Shown here piece after piece: positions 23,077-36,867 of a stretch of DNA of 64,000 nucleotides. The notes under the pieces are model-generated. The model made no database searches, was not told the DNA's origin, and worked only from the letters and a program-made list of their open reading frames with translations. The DNA is from Aphelenchoides besseyi. Lineage: Eukaryota; Nematoda; Chromadorea; Rhabditida; Aphelenchoididae. Every line of letters begins with the position of its first letter. Positions within the stretch are counted from its first letter, which is position 1. The stretch is taken from contig JAMPIQ010000002.1 of the NCBI GenBank assembly GCA_024699855.1, positions 15,996,001 through 16,060,000 on the forward strand, read 5' to 3'. A program made the translations under genes and the position numbers.

Positions 23077-25172
23077 CTGGAGAACGATCCTTTCTGCATC
23101 TCTCAATCTTAGTTTTTGTTTCACATCGAGTGTCAAACTACGAAATAAAAGAACTTTAAATTTGAACACGAACGTCAAATGGAACGAAAACGATGATGTG
23201 AAATGAAAACGCCGTAGGGATAGTTATGGTTATTAAAAAACAAAGTTCGTATAACACGTGAACAAGAGACAAGGAAACCTTTCGAGCTCAATTGAGGAAG
23301 CGAAACATTTTTTTGGTTTTTTGCTTTGAGACGACCTACCACAGCGAAAATTAGCAACCATCGACTTCGAAAATACAATGAAAGTCGAATAAATCGGGAA
23401 CAAGTTGTCGTTTAAACTTTTCGATCATAACACGTGTTTTTGTCATATACGCTCCAAAAATGACGATGTGAAAAAGACATCGAACATTTCGAATTTCATG
23501 TTCTTGACGACACTCGCAATTCATGACACACGTGTGATAGATCGGTCTGGTTTACTCATTTCGCTTATTCTCACATTGGACATCATTAGTCGGCTATTAA
23601 GCTTCGTGCTTCGGTTTTATAACTTTGAATTGGAATTCTTCGAACGTGACTTCATAAGACACATTCGAGAGGTTTTTAATCGACGAAACGCGTGTAAGCG
23701 AAAGCTATCGAAAAAAGGTCTTACAGTTGTCGAAATGAAGAGTCGAATGTTTGAAAGGTCCAGTAATTGGTCAAACAGAATCTCGTGTTTCTGTTGGATA
23801 GCAAATTGATTAAACTTTCCAACGACTTCCGCTCGACTTTTAACTGTTGCCGACCGACCGCGCAATCCGCTTTTTGCCGTAATGGTAATCGAGACCGTCG
23901 TTTTTACTTCTCGACCTCATTTGACATCCTTGAGTTTCACTTCCGAATTCACGAGGGACCGACGGAGCGGTCACTTCATTTTGAGATTGGCAGAAGAATC
24001 CGACAAAGCAAACTACAAAGTTCGATCAACCGGGTGTTAAAGACGTTTTATGAAATCGTTGTGCAAACATCCGACTTGTTTTTGACGTGAAAGATGGCAA
24101 TTCGTAGGGTCAACAAATTCGATTATGACTGCCGTATCGCATCGATGTCTCGCGAAAAACAGGTGTGTTGACATGAACTTTTGCGCGAATTAACAGCGAA
24201 CTTCAACGCAGTCACGTTCTCTTACTTCTGCTTCACATTAAAGATTTGAACCGAACGATGTTCACAATCATGAGACTTGAAATCGCTGAATAAAACATTG
24301 TGTTCTTGATGAAGTAACCACCCCACAAAGAACCAACCATACATCGAGTTCGCAAATACCTGGAACTTGATGAATAAAAACCGAAAGGTGTTGAAGGCCA
24401 CTTGAAAGGTTTTGATTACCAACCCGAAATGAGCATACAAATGAGTTCTGCTCACGAGTTTTGCATATACCAAGAAAGGGCAGGCAAAGAAACTCGATTG
24501 TTTCGTTTAATTACCACCAATTGACAGACGAATATTCGAATTTTGAGTTTAGAAATCGAAAGGAAGTCTTCACGGCGCTTCAATTTCCAACGTAAACAAA
24601 CGAACGGCATTTGTTGGATGGAATGTTGAAAAACGTTGGTGGGGATTCGATTCACTCTTTTTTTGGTTTGCCATTAAATTCGGAGAACACGAAGAAACCG
24701 TTGACTCAATAGCTAATCAACAAACCAAATGTTTTTTGAATTTAACTTCTAATCTCCGTTAGATTTCCATAGCAACTGATATGTTGACTTATAAATCTAA
24801 TTAAGTTATTCAAGACCTTTGACTTCGAGCTCGTTGTTCACATCCAACTGACATCACTAGTATTCGTCATAGCAAATCAATAGAAGGTGGTCGTTGGTTA
24901 ATCACGTGTTAGTTTCATTAAATCTTCCTCACACAACTCCAACTACTTGTATAACATCTAAGAGCCATAGACTCACGTCATGCTTCTGCTTGTACCCAAA
25001 TTTTAGTTCTCACAGTTCATGCGAAATAGCAGGCATCAAAGCTTTTTGTTTGTTTTGGAATTGCCGCATGTTTAGGACTTTACATGTATTGGACTCGATG
25101 GACTTTCCAAAGAACGTATTTGAGGTTTTTGGCACAACAATTACGGCTCGCTATTTATGTCTATTTGCTCAC
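23077..25172. other. Sparse DNA, no supported exon
   Basis: Short frames overlap on both strands but none has flanking splice sites in agreement. Probably intronic or intergenic. Confidence 0.45.
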
Positions 25173-26640
25173 CTTGTAATCGTAATCCCGTAGCCACTTT
25201 GTCGTCGTCGAATCAGTTTGGACGAGCTGTTCCGTTTGGTTGCCAATTCGGCGTCGGTTACTTCCGCAAACCGAACATCACCATTAGGTTTTTCTTCTGA
25301 AATCGAAACTACAGTAATTGAAAACAGAAAGCCTTCAAAACAATTTTTGATGTTATACATTTAGGATTTAATTGGAGTTGTAACTTGAGTGGTCGTTACG
25401 ACTAGACCTCTATCTACCTTGTTCTTTCAATCTTTCTAGCAGAATTCGACGTCTGTGAAGCGAACTGCTGCGTAACAGATCGCAACAAGCGGCTTGTGGC
25501 AAATTAGTGCACATTTCGAACGAGTGCCAAAAGTTACGTTGAATTCCGGTTGCGGCCGAAGATGGTGGACACTTCAGCGCGGCAAACGACCATCGACCAG
25601 CAACATGACTCGTACTAAAACGTCGCCGTATGGCCAACGCGGCTTGTCGTGCTGCCGTTGAGGTTTGACTCGTAGGGTTAAATGGCGGTGTTGATGTGAT
25701 GTTCGACTGTTGAATCAATTGAACGGCCATACCACCGGCCTGTGCGGAAACCGGACGCCGCAAATGAACCGATGGCATACGAGTTGAGTATTTGGGAGAA
25801 TAAGTTAAGGGCGGAGTGCCAAGTGTTTGAACGGAGGTGGCTGTTGACGAAGCGAAAGAGATCGGTGTGGTATGAGACATAATGTTGGCAGCGACAACAG
25901 ATTCTCGTGAAGGAACTTCTCGTGGATCAAGAGCATTGAAAAATTGTTCGGATTCTCGCGATGTTGAACCGATAGCCGTAAGTGGTCGATAACCCATGAT
26001 ATTTGTTTGATGATAAGTAGAAACATCTGTTGAAATGAAAGTAACCGTGGACGTAACGTTCCTGGTCTCATCAATCGTTTCGTCGTCCTCAGATGGCGTG
26101 TCGTCAAAGGCGGCAGTCGGAGCTTGTAGATCATTTGTTTCTTCCTCGTCTGCCAATTGTTCGCCTCTTCGACGTCTTCGTCGATACAACGGCGATGAGG
26201 GAGTACTTAGAATCGTTGGTAGCAAATCATTCATGATAGGATCAATATCGGTTCGACTTAAGTTGTGAGTATGATCGGCAACTATAAGCTGTGCCTGCGC
26301 AGCTACAGCCGCTAATGGCGCCGTTTTGAAATCGAAACTAAATACATGGGTCGTTAGCGAAAGCACAAAATGTCGTAAAATGCGAGATCAGTCGATTACA
26401 AGCTCAATATTATTAATACAATGATAACGAAGGTCGAAGTTATGGTTTGGCCGGCACTCGACTCTTCCGAATTGTGATAAGCACAAATAAATTCAACAAA
26501 ATAAAGTGGAACAAAGTGGAGCAGTCGCGTAAAAAACGTGCGTTTTCGTGGAAAAGTGCTGCGAGATTTAAGGACGACGAGATGCGCTCGGCAGGTGTGG
26601 TGGGCGCCAACTTGGGTCCTCTACTATATTATTCTAAACC
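25173..26640 (-). CDS. Unidentified Ser/Thr-rich protein with a transmembrane-like segment, partial
   Basis: Three exons agree in phase. An open segment ends at 26400 with a hydrophobic run (TFVIIVLIILS). A 62-nt intron (GTAATC...ATTTAG) leads to the main exon 25418-26337 (about 306 residues), then 25173-25296 ends at donor AG|GTGAGC. The main exon is rich in Ser, Thr and Pro, has a basic cluster (YRRRRRRG) followed by an acidic stretch, then RRPVSAQAGG and a Cys-containing segment (LPQAACCDLLRSSSLHRRR). The 5' end is undefined; the upstream frame is open to about 26640 without ATG. Layout fits a single-pass membrane protein with a long disordered cytoplasmic tail, but no family is recognised. 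It could also be an N-terminal part of a larger minus-strand gene that includes the candidate exons on either side. Confidence 0.5.
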
Positions 26641-29600
26641 AAAAGAAGCCACACAAGGAAAAAGAGTTGTTGGTCGATTGTGAGAAAAAATGACTTGAAA
26701 ACCTCAATTTCTTAATTGATACATTGAACCGTGAAATGAACTATGTGAGGGTTAGTAATTGGCAATCCGCTCGTGAGAACCGAAGCCGTATTCTCGATAT
26801 ATGTTAATGGGGACACGAGGGCTCTACGAAACGGTGTGTTATTCTATAGAAACGAGAACAAACACCGGAACTGTTGCATGCAACGAGGATTGTAAAGTGC
26901 AATTAGAGAGACTGCACCAATGGAACTGCGAATTGAACAGAGGAGGTTTACTGAGCTCTTATAAGCGAAGATATTACCAAAACTGCAATTTCCTAGTCTA
27001 CGGATTATGAATTGTAAGCGAGAGATTATTGGCAATTTGAATCGGACCTCACAAATTAAGCCATCAATTGTCGTGGTCTCACTTATGTTCGTTTTGACGT
27101 ACTGGCCGACAAATTTTAAGGCTTGAAACGAAGACCTAACCAATCGAGGTGTTCACTTATCACCCGATGATTATTGGCTCTCGAACAGAACTACGACCGG
27201 ACCGTAAATTTCGACACTGCGACGACTGCCATTCGCAAAATCTTTTGAACACGCAACTGCTCGAGAAGATTGAACAAAGCGGATATATTTCCAGTTTTTG
27301 TGTTGACACAAAACGCGACGAAGAAGTCGTTTCAATCAACCAAATTGGCTCAGACACTTCGGTTGACATTGAACAAAACCGCGATTATGCACTTGAACGT
27401 AGACGATTAGTTAACAACAACCGACGATTTGTTCCCGAAATCCCGAGAGCAGACACGAAATCGTTCAAGGTGTTCGCTGTAACGAAATTGATTAAGAAAT
27501 TGGAAATCTCGAATTACGAATCAACTCGGAGCAGAGACGTCATTACGACGATGACCTGCGGTTTAGATGCAATGACGTGAACGTCTGGAAATATTTTTTT
27601 TCGACTAATTACCGAATCGTTTCATAGCTGCACGATTCGCATGATATGTCATTAACAAAAGGTCGGATTTAACCGTTGCAGTTTCGATTACGCACGGAAT
27701 TTCTACAGGAATGTTAAGCATTCAAACTGAAAGTGATCACATTGTTGTGCAAAACGTGTACCATTGAAATACGATCCTCAAGAGTTCAATTCAAATTTGG
27801 ATGTAATTAGTAGCAATGTTATCGTAAACAGCTTTCTATAACGATCCTAAAGAACAAAAAGGCTAATCGTTTATTCGTAGAAGAATGATTCCGTTCGCAT
27901 AATCCGAAAACAAAAGCTGCGACGAATACGAACGCGTATTTCGCCATCATTCCCGACTGTTTCAAAGTGAGTTTCAAAATCTCACAGTCAAATGGTAACA
28001 TTCGACTGTAAGACTTGAAGTGTTCACGAGCACAAATATCGGCAATAGAATACTCAAGAAACCGATGAACAGCATGGAACAGTTTTGCGGCTAAACTTCG
28101 TAGGTCAGAGTTTTCAAGTTAAAAACGAGACTAAATAGCACGGAATCGGACATATCTTTTTAATAGAAAAGGAATGCTAAATCACATAGCAACTACACAA
28201 ACTCATCGGTGTCGTTTAGCGAAGTAGAATCTTTAGTCAAATTGGTCAGACAGACCACTGCGATGAGCTCAATTCCTCGCTGGCAATCCACAAGCTAATT
28301 TGTCATGCAACTTCCGTCTTTGATATCCTTTAATTCATCAGACAAGTATCGATGGGTAATTTGAATACAAAAGACGTGTGAAACGATCTCTAGGTCTTCG
28401 ACTTGTTTTAAGAACTATTGTCACAGTAACAAAAGGTTTCACTACACCGTCACGAAAATCTTATTACTGAGCATGGTACCCGACTAAAAATCTCCATCTC
28501 TTACTGGAACATTCGAAATGATATCATTTTTGAGCTAAGGTTTCAACAAGTTTCACTGGAAAAAGCCTTCCAGCTCGTAGTGCCAACACATCGTGCGTAA
28601 GAAAAAAACGTTTTTTTTGAGCGAATCCAGAAATCTTTTGCTTATAAAAACAATCCGATAGAGCAATGCAAACCTCCAAAAAAGAATCTAATCATTCTCT
28701 TGGGAAATTCCTCGTTATTTTAATTGCAAAACTTGTTTTGACCATCGATTAAACTCCTACCTTCTTCGAAATCGTATGAAACGCTATATATCATGTTTGT
28801 AAGGTCGAAAACGCGCATTTTATAGATCCATCATAGAGATCTTGAATGGAAATAGAAGTCAGGTGGTTTTACAATCGCTCAATGTAATCGACGTTAAATA
28901 TATAAGACCACCAGTTTCGAAGCATATAAACGGGACTTTTAAGCAATCTTATCCGTTTTTCAGTTAATATCGGCCTTGCTGAAAATCGGCTTAAGCACTA
29001 AAATGCACACCTTGTTTAGCTCCGATCCTTAATGCCCATCTTCTCCTCATCTAATGAAGTTTGTCAATGCGGGTGGTGGGTTTGAACGGAAACGTGGATT
29101 AGAAACCCAGCACTCAGTTTCGTTAACAAAACTGAGCGAAACCCAATTCAACAGAGTGGCTAATGGCTTAGCCAACGTACGCACGTCCAAGATTTAATCG
29201 ACGAAATCATGTGTGCAAAGAACTTAAACAAAAGAACTGCGGTTGCTATTCCACAAGATCAACAGTTGAAGCGAACAACTTCCTCTCCAAACAACCGCTA
29301 AGATTCTCTAAGCCGTTGTCAAGATCCATCTTTTGTTCTTATTGTAAAACTTGAAAACAAGAAGACCGCAGACACACGACTTGCAACGATGAAAGTGCAA
29401 TTTATGCGGCAACATTTAATCGTCATGTTGAACGTAACAGCGCGAAGTTGATTTAAAATTTATGCTCGAAAATCTTCACGACCTGCGAATGAAAACTTTT
29501 TCAAACGGTTGGCGAAAAAACGTTGGAAGTTTAAATTTGGCTTCGCGATTCGACTCACATGGCCCGTGAAAGCAAATGAATTGAATTTGAAAATCGAAAT

Positions 29601-32600
29601 ACAAGCGAAGTCGAAAACAAACGTTTTTAACAAAAAAACCGTTGGATGTCCGTGCAGAAGCTCAACGTACTGGTTCGACAAAGGAAGCTGATTGCTCGGA
29701 CAGATGTTTTCTTAATTCGGCTCATTCAATTGATTGTTTGAGATGAACTACAAAGTCATTGTTCCCATCAGCCCGCAGTTTTACCTTACAACAAAGTCAT
29801 CTACTACTGAATGGAAATGATTTATTGAAGGAGTGAGTGAGTGCAATTACAAGGCCATTGAGTTTCGTATGTTGCAAATAAACTTGAAATGATGTTTCGG
29901 TGACGAAGAACGGAAGAGAGATAATCGCAATCCCAAGATCATGTGTTTTCCGGCGGTTGTATAATAAAAACGAAAATAGATAATAAGTATTAAAATGGAT
30001 ACGAATTCTTGTGATATCATTTGTGAAGCGAAGATAATCCCATTTAACATCATCTTAATAGTGCCAATTACATGCGAGTTTTTGGCGACCGGACGCGCTT
30101 TTCATGGTCAACGGATCGTTGCGAAAAGATCTAATGGAAACATTGCGATGATTTCATTGTTTCAACGACCCCTCGAGTCTTTTACAATTTAAACCTGAGC
30201 ACGTGTGGTGAAGATTAGTATAAAGAACGAAGCACATCATTAAAATAGGTTTCCGACGAAAGTAAACGTTGAGATTGCGTCAACAGAGCGATTTCGAACA
30301 ATAGTTTCGAAGATTTCCAACTGCCGAGTTCGTAACGAAATACGCTCGTCTTACGGTCCTAAGTCGGCTTCCTTTTCGTGTATTTAAATGTCAGGATTTT
30401 GGAGTTTATTTCAATGTTTGCCAAGTCGAGAATCCGGAGAACGAAAGTGATCTCATGGACTGAAACGTTCGGACCAAACATTGTGCTTTTATACTCCAGT
30501 GTTTATGTTAACTGGGAATTTTGGTGTTGTTTTCGAGCCTAAACCTACCGGGCGTATGTGTCGCGAGAGCACCATGAGATCCGTCCTGATATGATTCGCG
30601 ACGTGTCCGACCGGACAGAAGGTTTTTGAATTGATTTGTGTAGCCACTGACCCGTAGAATATCCGTGCTCACCTGCAATGGTCGATTAATTAAACGACGA
30701 AAGACGCTTGTTTGATTCCAAGAGCATTTTTTGTTTAACTTTTGCAAAAAATTTCTGAGTTTGCTCTCGGACATGAAACCCAATTTCGTGACCTTCAAAA
30801 CCGCTTCCGATTCGCGTGATTTGTGCGGATTGAGTGTTGCAAGACTGAAACCGGTGTTGCCAGAAGCCGTGTCTTCGGCTAACGAGTTCCTACGAACAAT
30901 ATAGGACATAGTTGTAAGGGAAGAATAATACAAGGTTGTGTGAAGGAACTTCACTATGTGGTTCAACTTTCAAATGCGCAACACCCATTGGTGAGCTTGG
31001 AAGATTAAGGTCACTTTTCTGTGACCACTTTAATCTCAATAAAATAAGGAAGTTACGTGAACAAGAACTTTATGGTCGTGACATAAAAGTTCGGATCGAG
31101 AAAACGGAAATTGAATTCGCAACGCTGTTCCTTGTGCCGAGAATCCCGCGAATTGCCTTCTAACGTCCGGCTAATTTGTGAGCTTGTTTTGGTGAATTAA
31201 ACAAATTTTCTTTTTCAACGAAAACAATCAACAACAAGCTTCAATGGAATGAGAAGTCAACCCTTGTACTCGAATCGACTGGACGCAAACTTACGATCAT
31301 AGAATTCATTGCGAGAATGTCTGTAAACAAGAAAGTGACGTCTCTTTGTCGAAGCCAAAAAATACATTAAGCAAACCGAAAGGTTTGACTAATTTGGATT
31401 GTCGAGAAGAGAGAGAGAGGCCATCGGTGGAATGCTAACGTCTATTCGACTAATCTACCTGCTCGCTTAAAGCAACAACAATTTAGGGCTTCGTTCTTAA
31501 GAAAAGATGTTTTTTCGATTCGAGAAGAAAAAACTTTGCCAATTGTATTCGATTCTTACAATGAACATCGAGTTTGCTCGTTCTCTCTGCGGCGGTTGAA
31601 TCGTGGCCGATTGGTGTTGAGGAGTTTTGCAGCAACAGGACGGCCGATGACTCGCTGACGGCAACGATATCTTCCCGCATCGTCTTGCGAGCATTGTACG
31701 TGCAACTTAAAAGCCGAACGGTTAGGCGACCAGTGAAATACACGACAATCGAGAACTCGGTAACATGAAATTTTACAAACAAAGTTGCTTTGAAAGGCAA
31801 CAGCTTATTGGATATTGTGCAAAAGTTATGTCGAAAGAATCAGAATGGTGCTCGAAGAAAAGTTGATTAAGAAACGAATGGTCGACAGAAATCAAATTTT
31901 TTGGCCCGTCAAAACAACAAACAGGTGAGTTTTCAGATTCCCGAGAAACTGAGCAGATTTCTTAACATGATCTCGACTTGAACTGAACTCGTGTACACGT
32001 AAATTCGCACTACGCGGAATCGACGGTTTTGTTCACCGAATTCGTAATTGACCAACCGGTAACTCACTTGTTTTCGTAATTTCTGGATAGAAAACTCAAT
32101 AGTTATATTGAAGAGTAAATCAACAAAACCAGCTAATTCCCAACCTTGAGAACGTACACCAGCAAACGAAAACCCGTCGACCCTTCGCGTACGAAAATTA
32201 AGTTTTCTGCGCATGTCTTTTGGTATTAACAATGAGCGAACATGAAGCGAAGAAGTTCGAAATTCCGAGTACATTGCCTCTCCAATTCACTGACGGGATT
32301 ACTCATTCAACGCTGACTTCAATGGTCGTTGGTGGGCGAGATGAATACCCGGGGATTATCAGTGGCAAGAAGAATAAGCGCAATAAAGTGAATTTATGCT
32401 AAGGAAAAAAGGTTGCGAAGCAATTCTCAACAACCTTTGGAGGTCGAAAAGGACAAACTCAATTCTCGTCGGCCAAAAAACAAGAAATCTCGTCGTGGTC
32501 AATTGGCCGCTTTGACGGCGTAATCAAATTTGTTCACACAATTGTAATGACCAAATCAAACGGACGGGTCAATTGAAGGCCGTTGACGAGGCTTTCAGAT

Positions 32601-33345
32601 GACGAGATCAGAAGTTTCAAGGAACCCTCGAGAGTAGTTAGTTTCGCAATTTGCTTTCTCGGTTTCTTTTCGATAGTTTTCGGTAAACGAAGTGCCTGAG
32701 GGCCTTCAGCGCGTTTGTATCGAATTTCGTCGACGAAGCGCCTTAAAATCGTTTCGTCGAGAGTGCGCGCCATTCGGAACGTCCAACTGACTTCATGACC
32801 GTTGCGTTAAAACGCTCGAGTAGTCAACGGTCGAAGGGAGGTTTGACGAGATGAAAGTATTGCCAAAAAAATTTACGTACTTCAAATTTGAATGACGACT
32901 TCAAGTTACCAAGTTGCCGTCGCAATGTCGACGTAACTGATTGTTACGCTCGAACCGCACGGAAATGTCACAAAAGATGTTGGTCATAACAATTGGAAGA
33001 AAATGTGAACAGAAAACGAAAGAGAAAACTTCCTGATTGTAATGGCACTTGGTTATTATGAGTTCGGGAATGAGAAAGTAAGTGGTCATTTATGTACAGG
33101 CTACCGAAATAGCATACCAATTTGTTGCCAATTTTGAAGCTGCGCAATCTCACAAAATAAAAAGAAAGCATTGAGATCCAAAGATTTCTCGTGGCAAATT
33201 GCCGGGCAATAAAATCGGCTGTTTTTAATGACCATCATTTAGAAGTTCGAAGTAGTCATTTAAGCTCCGTGGATCTTTTCTGACGTTAAAACTACTTGGC
33301 AATATCAATTTTCAAGTTTCTTTCTTCCAATAACAATCAACCTAC
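26641..33345. other. Long gene-poor stretch
   Basis: Mostly short frames on both strands with CGAA/TTCG-rich composition. The best coding-like pieces are a plus-strand open segment at 27149-27580 (143 codons, charged, no splice support) and a minus-strand piece at about 30795-30930. The latter follows acceptor TTGTTCGTAG and reads RNSLAEDTASGNTGF in one frame. It might be an exon of the gene at 33.3-36.9 kb. Nothing else is supportable. Confidence 0.4.
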
Positions 33346-36300
33346 CTGTGCGATGGGATTGTTGACTGAACGTAAACCGAAAAGATCATTCCCAAACGCT
33401 TGAGTGGGACTCCAATCGCAACTTCGATTGTGCCGTTTCTCCAAAGGACCCGAATAACTGAAAATAAAGTTCATTTCACATCGACTTTGTTCTTCGTATT
33501 CTGAGTAGCCGGCAATTAACGAGGCTAACGACCATGTTACCTTGTTCTGGGCGATGCCGCAGTAATTGTCGTGGCCTTTATGAACGGATGACGACGCGCC
33601 GATGTAGGCGGATCACTTCCGTTCGACGACGACATGTTATCTAATTACAAGTCAAAACGTATGAACAATCGTTCTTTTCGGACACTCCAATACGCGACAA
33701 CATAAATTTCAAAAGATTTCGAACTTGGAACTCTGAAGCAAAATGTCGATCAACCCGACGAAGTCGAAGATTAAACGGAACAACACGCGAAGTGGTGGAT
33801 AATCAAAAAAACTTTGCAATGTTTCATGGAAACACGATTGTTCATCTCACGCATATACGGTGCCAATGACGAAGGATTTTGATACCTTCGAAATTGCAGC
33901 TACGAATTCTCAACTTATTCGACAACACACACCAACTGGTTATAGAAACATGTTCTCATTGTTTTTGTAGAATCTCTTCACTTTAAGAACAAGAATCTGA
34001 ACCGGCACATTGGCCGTTTTATACTCTCATGGACTTACAGTGGAAGCGATGGAACGACAAACGTTCTCAGGATGCCAGACACGGAAAGAAAGATTCCTCC
34101 GCAAAGTTGTTTGTGTTGAAAGAAACAAAAATAAACTTCGATAAGCAAACGTTTCCAACCATTTGATGAGCTATTTGTGTAAAGAAGAACAAAAACACCA
34201 AGTCCGGTTGAAATCTTTTGTGCGAGTTCGTTCGGAATGAGTAATGATCCACACACGTCAAAATTTTAAATCACGAACTCGCTTTTGTTCTACCGAGATA
34301 GTCAATAGCGACAATTTTTAATGTGATACTCGAGGGTCTTCAATTGTTCAATTCGAGTTATTGCCATGGCGACAAAAATTGAACGAATTAGGCGAACCAA
34401 TAAAGCACATTGTGCGTGCTGTTTTTCAACTATTGTTTGACGAACTTTGTTTTATCAAGAACATGTTCATAAGCAAAATGATGTTGTAACTAACTGAATA
34501 TTTTCAGTAGAATCCCAAGCTTTTTGTCATCCGATAATAGAAGTAAATCTTAGGCTTCAATTTCACCTGCACACTTGTAACCTATGAGTTCTTCTCTAGA
34601 CACTGGATAACACAATCTGATATCATCGTCAATGAATTTGTCTATTTGAGGAATAACCGTAGACTCACGAGCTTCTGCACTGAGATCATTCGCTTTTTCA
34701 ACAGACGATATCACGAATCAACGTCTTCAGATTTCTCGCCATTGAAGTCACGGTTAAAGAACGGACGCTTTTGTTCCGACTAAACGGCAAAGAATACGAA
34801 AATTCGTTTGTTTAAGCTACAAAACCATACGAATTCCAAGTACGAAAACTATGTTTGAATTGAGAACACGCAATTGCTAGACCTTGTGCACTTGAGTCCC
34901 TACCAAGAATCGAACAAAAGAAATTGGATTCCATAACTCAAACTGTCGTTGAATTCCAGGGCCACACATTCGACTAACAACCCTCAAAGAAATGAAGCGA
35001 ACAGTTTGATCAAAAGAATGTTTGTTGGTAATCAACTAAAGAGTGTATTGGATTCGTTGTCTGTACGCTGTTTACTCGGACGTAATGGAAACCAAATGCT
35101 CACGGAAGATCACAGACAAATCGAATTAAAAAGACGAGAAAAAGTCGAAAAGCACAATCTGAACAATAATCGCAATTTCCCGCCAATTCTGTGAAGCTTC
35201 AGAAAACATTTTTGGGTCCAAAAAATTCCTCTCGTCATGGTTCCCGTAAACGCTTTTTCACGGATTATTTGATTATAGAAAAGGTTGCCACGTTTGGAGG
35301 CCTAGAATAATAAGAAACATGAGATCATGTTCGCGGCATTTCCGTCGGCATTTGAACAAAGGAATTTTTGTAAAGTTAACTACAAAAAAAGGAGTACTCA
35401 GATAGGAGCGCTTAGTTCATCACGGGGTCACCTCTGCTGAACTATGAGAATAATCATTGTACCTCCACTTCAAGCAGCCTCACTCACTAACCACTCGACT
35501 ATTCAGCGCCACACGCGAGACGTTCACTGATGGCTCATGAACCGCACTTTTTTGCCTTCGGACTTGCGATTCCTGGGAATGAAAAGCTGCATTACTCGTA
35601 GGTATGTAGTCACGAATGAGATAGAACCGGACTATCAACTTGAACACTGATCGTAAACCAAAAGATTCGATTTAAGAAGCTTTCATTTAATCCGTCGCTT
35701 TTTCTTTTAATCCATGGTCCGATTGTAGCGTTTAATACGAACATATCGGAAGTTATTGTGAATAAGCGACTTTTGTTTTCGATTAGTTCGTTTGGCGGGT
35801 TCAATTAGCCGACAGACACACGCAACTTTCAATTAGCGAAAACATGCGATATGGTAACCAAAACAGTTTGATTTCGTTCTTCGATGTCATCGAAGACATT
35901 AAAACATGTGATACACAAATAATCGTATTCTTTGACCACGATTATTAGCCTCTCGGAAATAAGACTACATATTGTTTGTGTCTACGAGAATGTGCTAATG
36001 GTCGTTAATCTCATAAAACTTCAAAAGGTTCCATCGTAAACTTACACTAATTTCTGTCGATTCGGTGTGGCAGCTGAACTTAAACCGTGAAGTGAAGCGG
36101 AAAGTTGAGGACCAGCCAATAGATCTGAAACCCAACAAGTTAGGAATAAACAGATCACGAAACTTTTAGAATCAGTTAACACTTGAGATCTTCTTTTTTG
36201 ATGTTGAAAGAACAAAGGAAATCGAATAAACGTTTGTCTTTTGAGTGCCTTTAACGAACGTCGTGGATTCGAAAGGTCGGAACTTTGTATTTGAAGTTCT

Positions 36301-36867
36301 TTCTAATTTGGCCAATTAGACACTATGCAAAGGAATTGAACTCAAAGTTCATTACGAAGTGCTGTGAAAATCCAAAAGCGAAAATTAGATCAGATGTTGA
36401 AATCGTTGTGATTATAAAGTCAACTTTTTCTAACAACGTTCGAAAGTTTGCTCAAGTTCACAAACATCTTTGCGAGCTGTTTCGTAGGGGCCAAGTACAC
36501 TTCACGCATATGGTCAAGACGCACATGTGGATCATGTCGTTCGAACCATAAAATCGATTAACGCAAAAAATCAAAGTTTACTTATTTTTAAGTTGTTTGT
36601 TTTTGTACTTGACGTTGAAAACTTACGTTCCCCGAAGAGATACAAGTGCGCACGATCACCGACGCCATGCCGAAGACGTGCATAATGAGCTTTGCCAATC
36701 GATTGGGGCGTACATCGTCCGCCGGTTCCCGTTTGTTGTCCACTTCGGTCGATGATCTTGCTGTTGATGGAGCGCTCATGTGCTTCGTTCTCATCGTCGT
36801 AGACACAATTCGGCGACGACACTGACACGTGCATTAGATCGTTGATGATGTTGAACGAATCAACGAC
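33346..36867 (-). CDS. Unidentified multi-exon gene with two alternative 5' routes, partial
   Basis: Three minus-strand exons fit in phase: 36627-36867 (after acceptor TTGATAG), 36046-36124 and 33346-33457, giving FGEHLLAGPQLSASLHGL and then KLVYSGPLEKRHNRSC, ending NNPIAQ at donor GTAGGT. A separate exon at 33541-33635 starts with ATG (MSSSNGSDPPTSARRHPF) and also ends in phase 2. It can therefore splice directly to 33457 through an 83-nt intron and looks like an alternative first exon. The 5' exons before 36867 and 3' exons below 33346 are not identified. The sequence is polar and resembles a cytoplasmic tail or linker rather than an enzyme domain. No family is recognised. Phase agreement across three independent junctions is the main evidence that these are real exons. 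Confidence 0.5.

Noticed and set aside
31395..31420. GA dinucleotide run
   Set aside because: A short simple repeat with no evident role.
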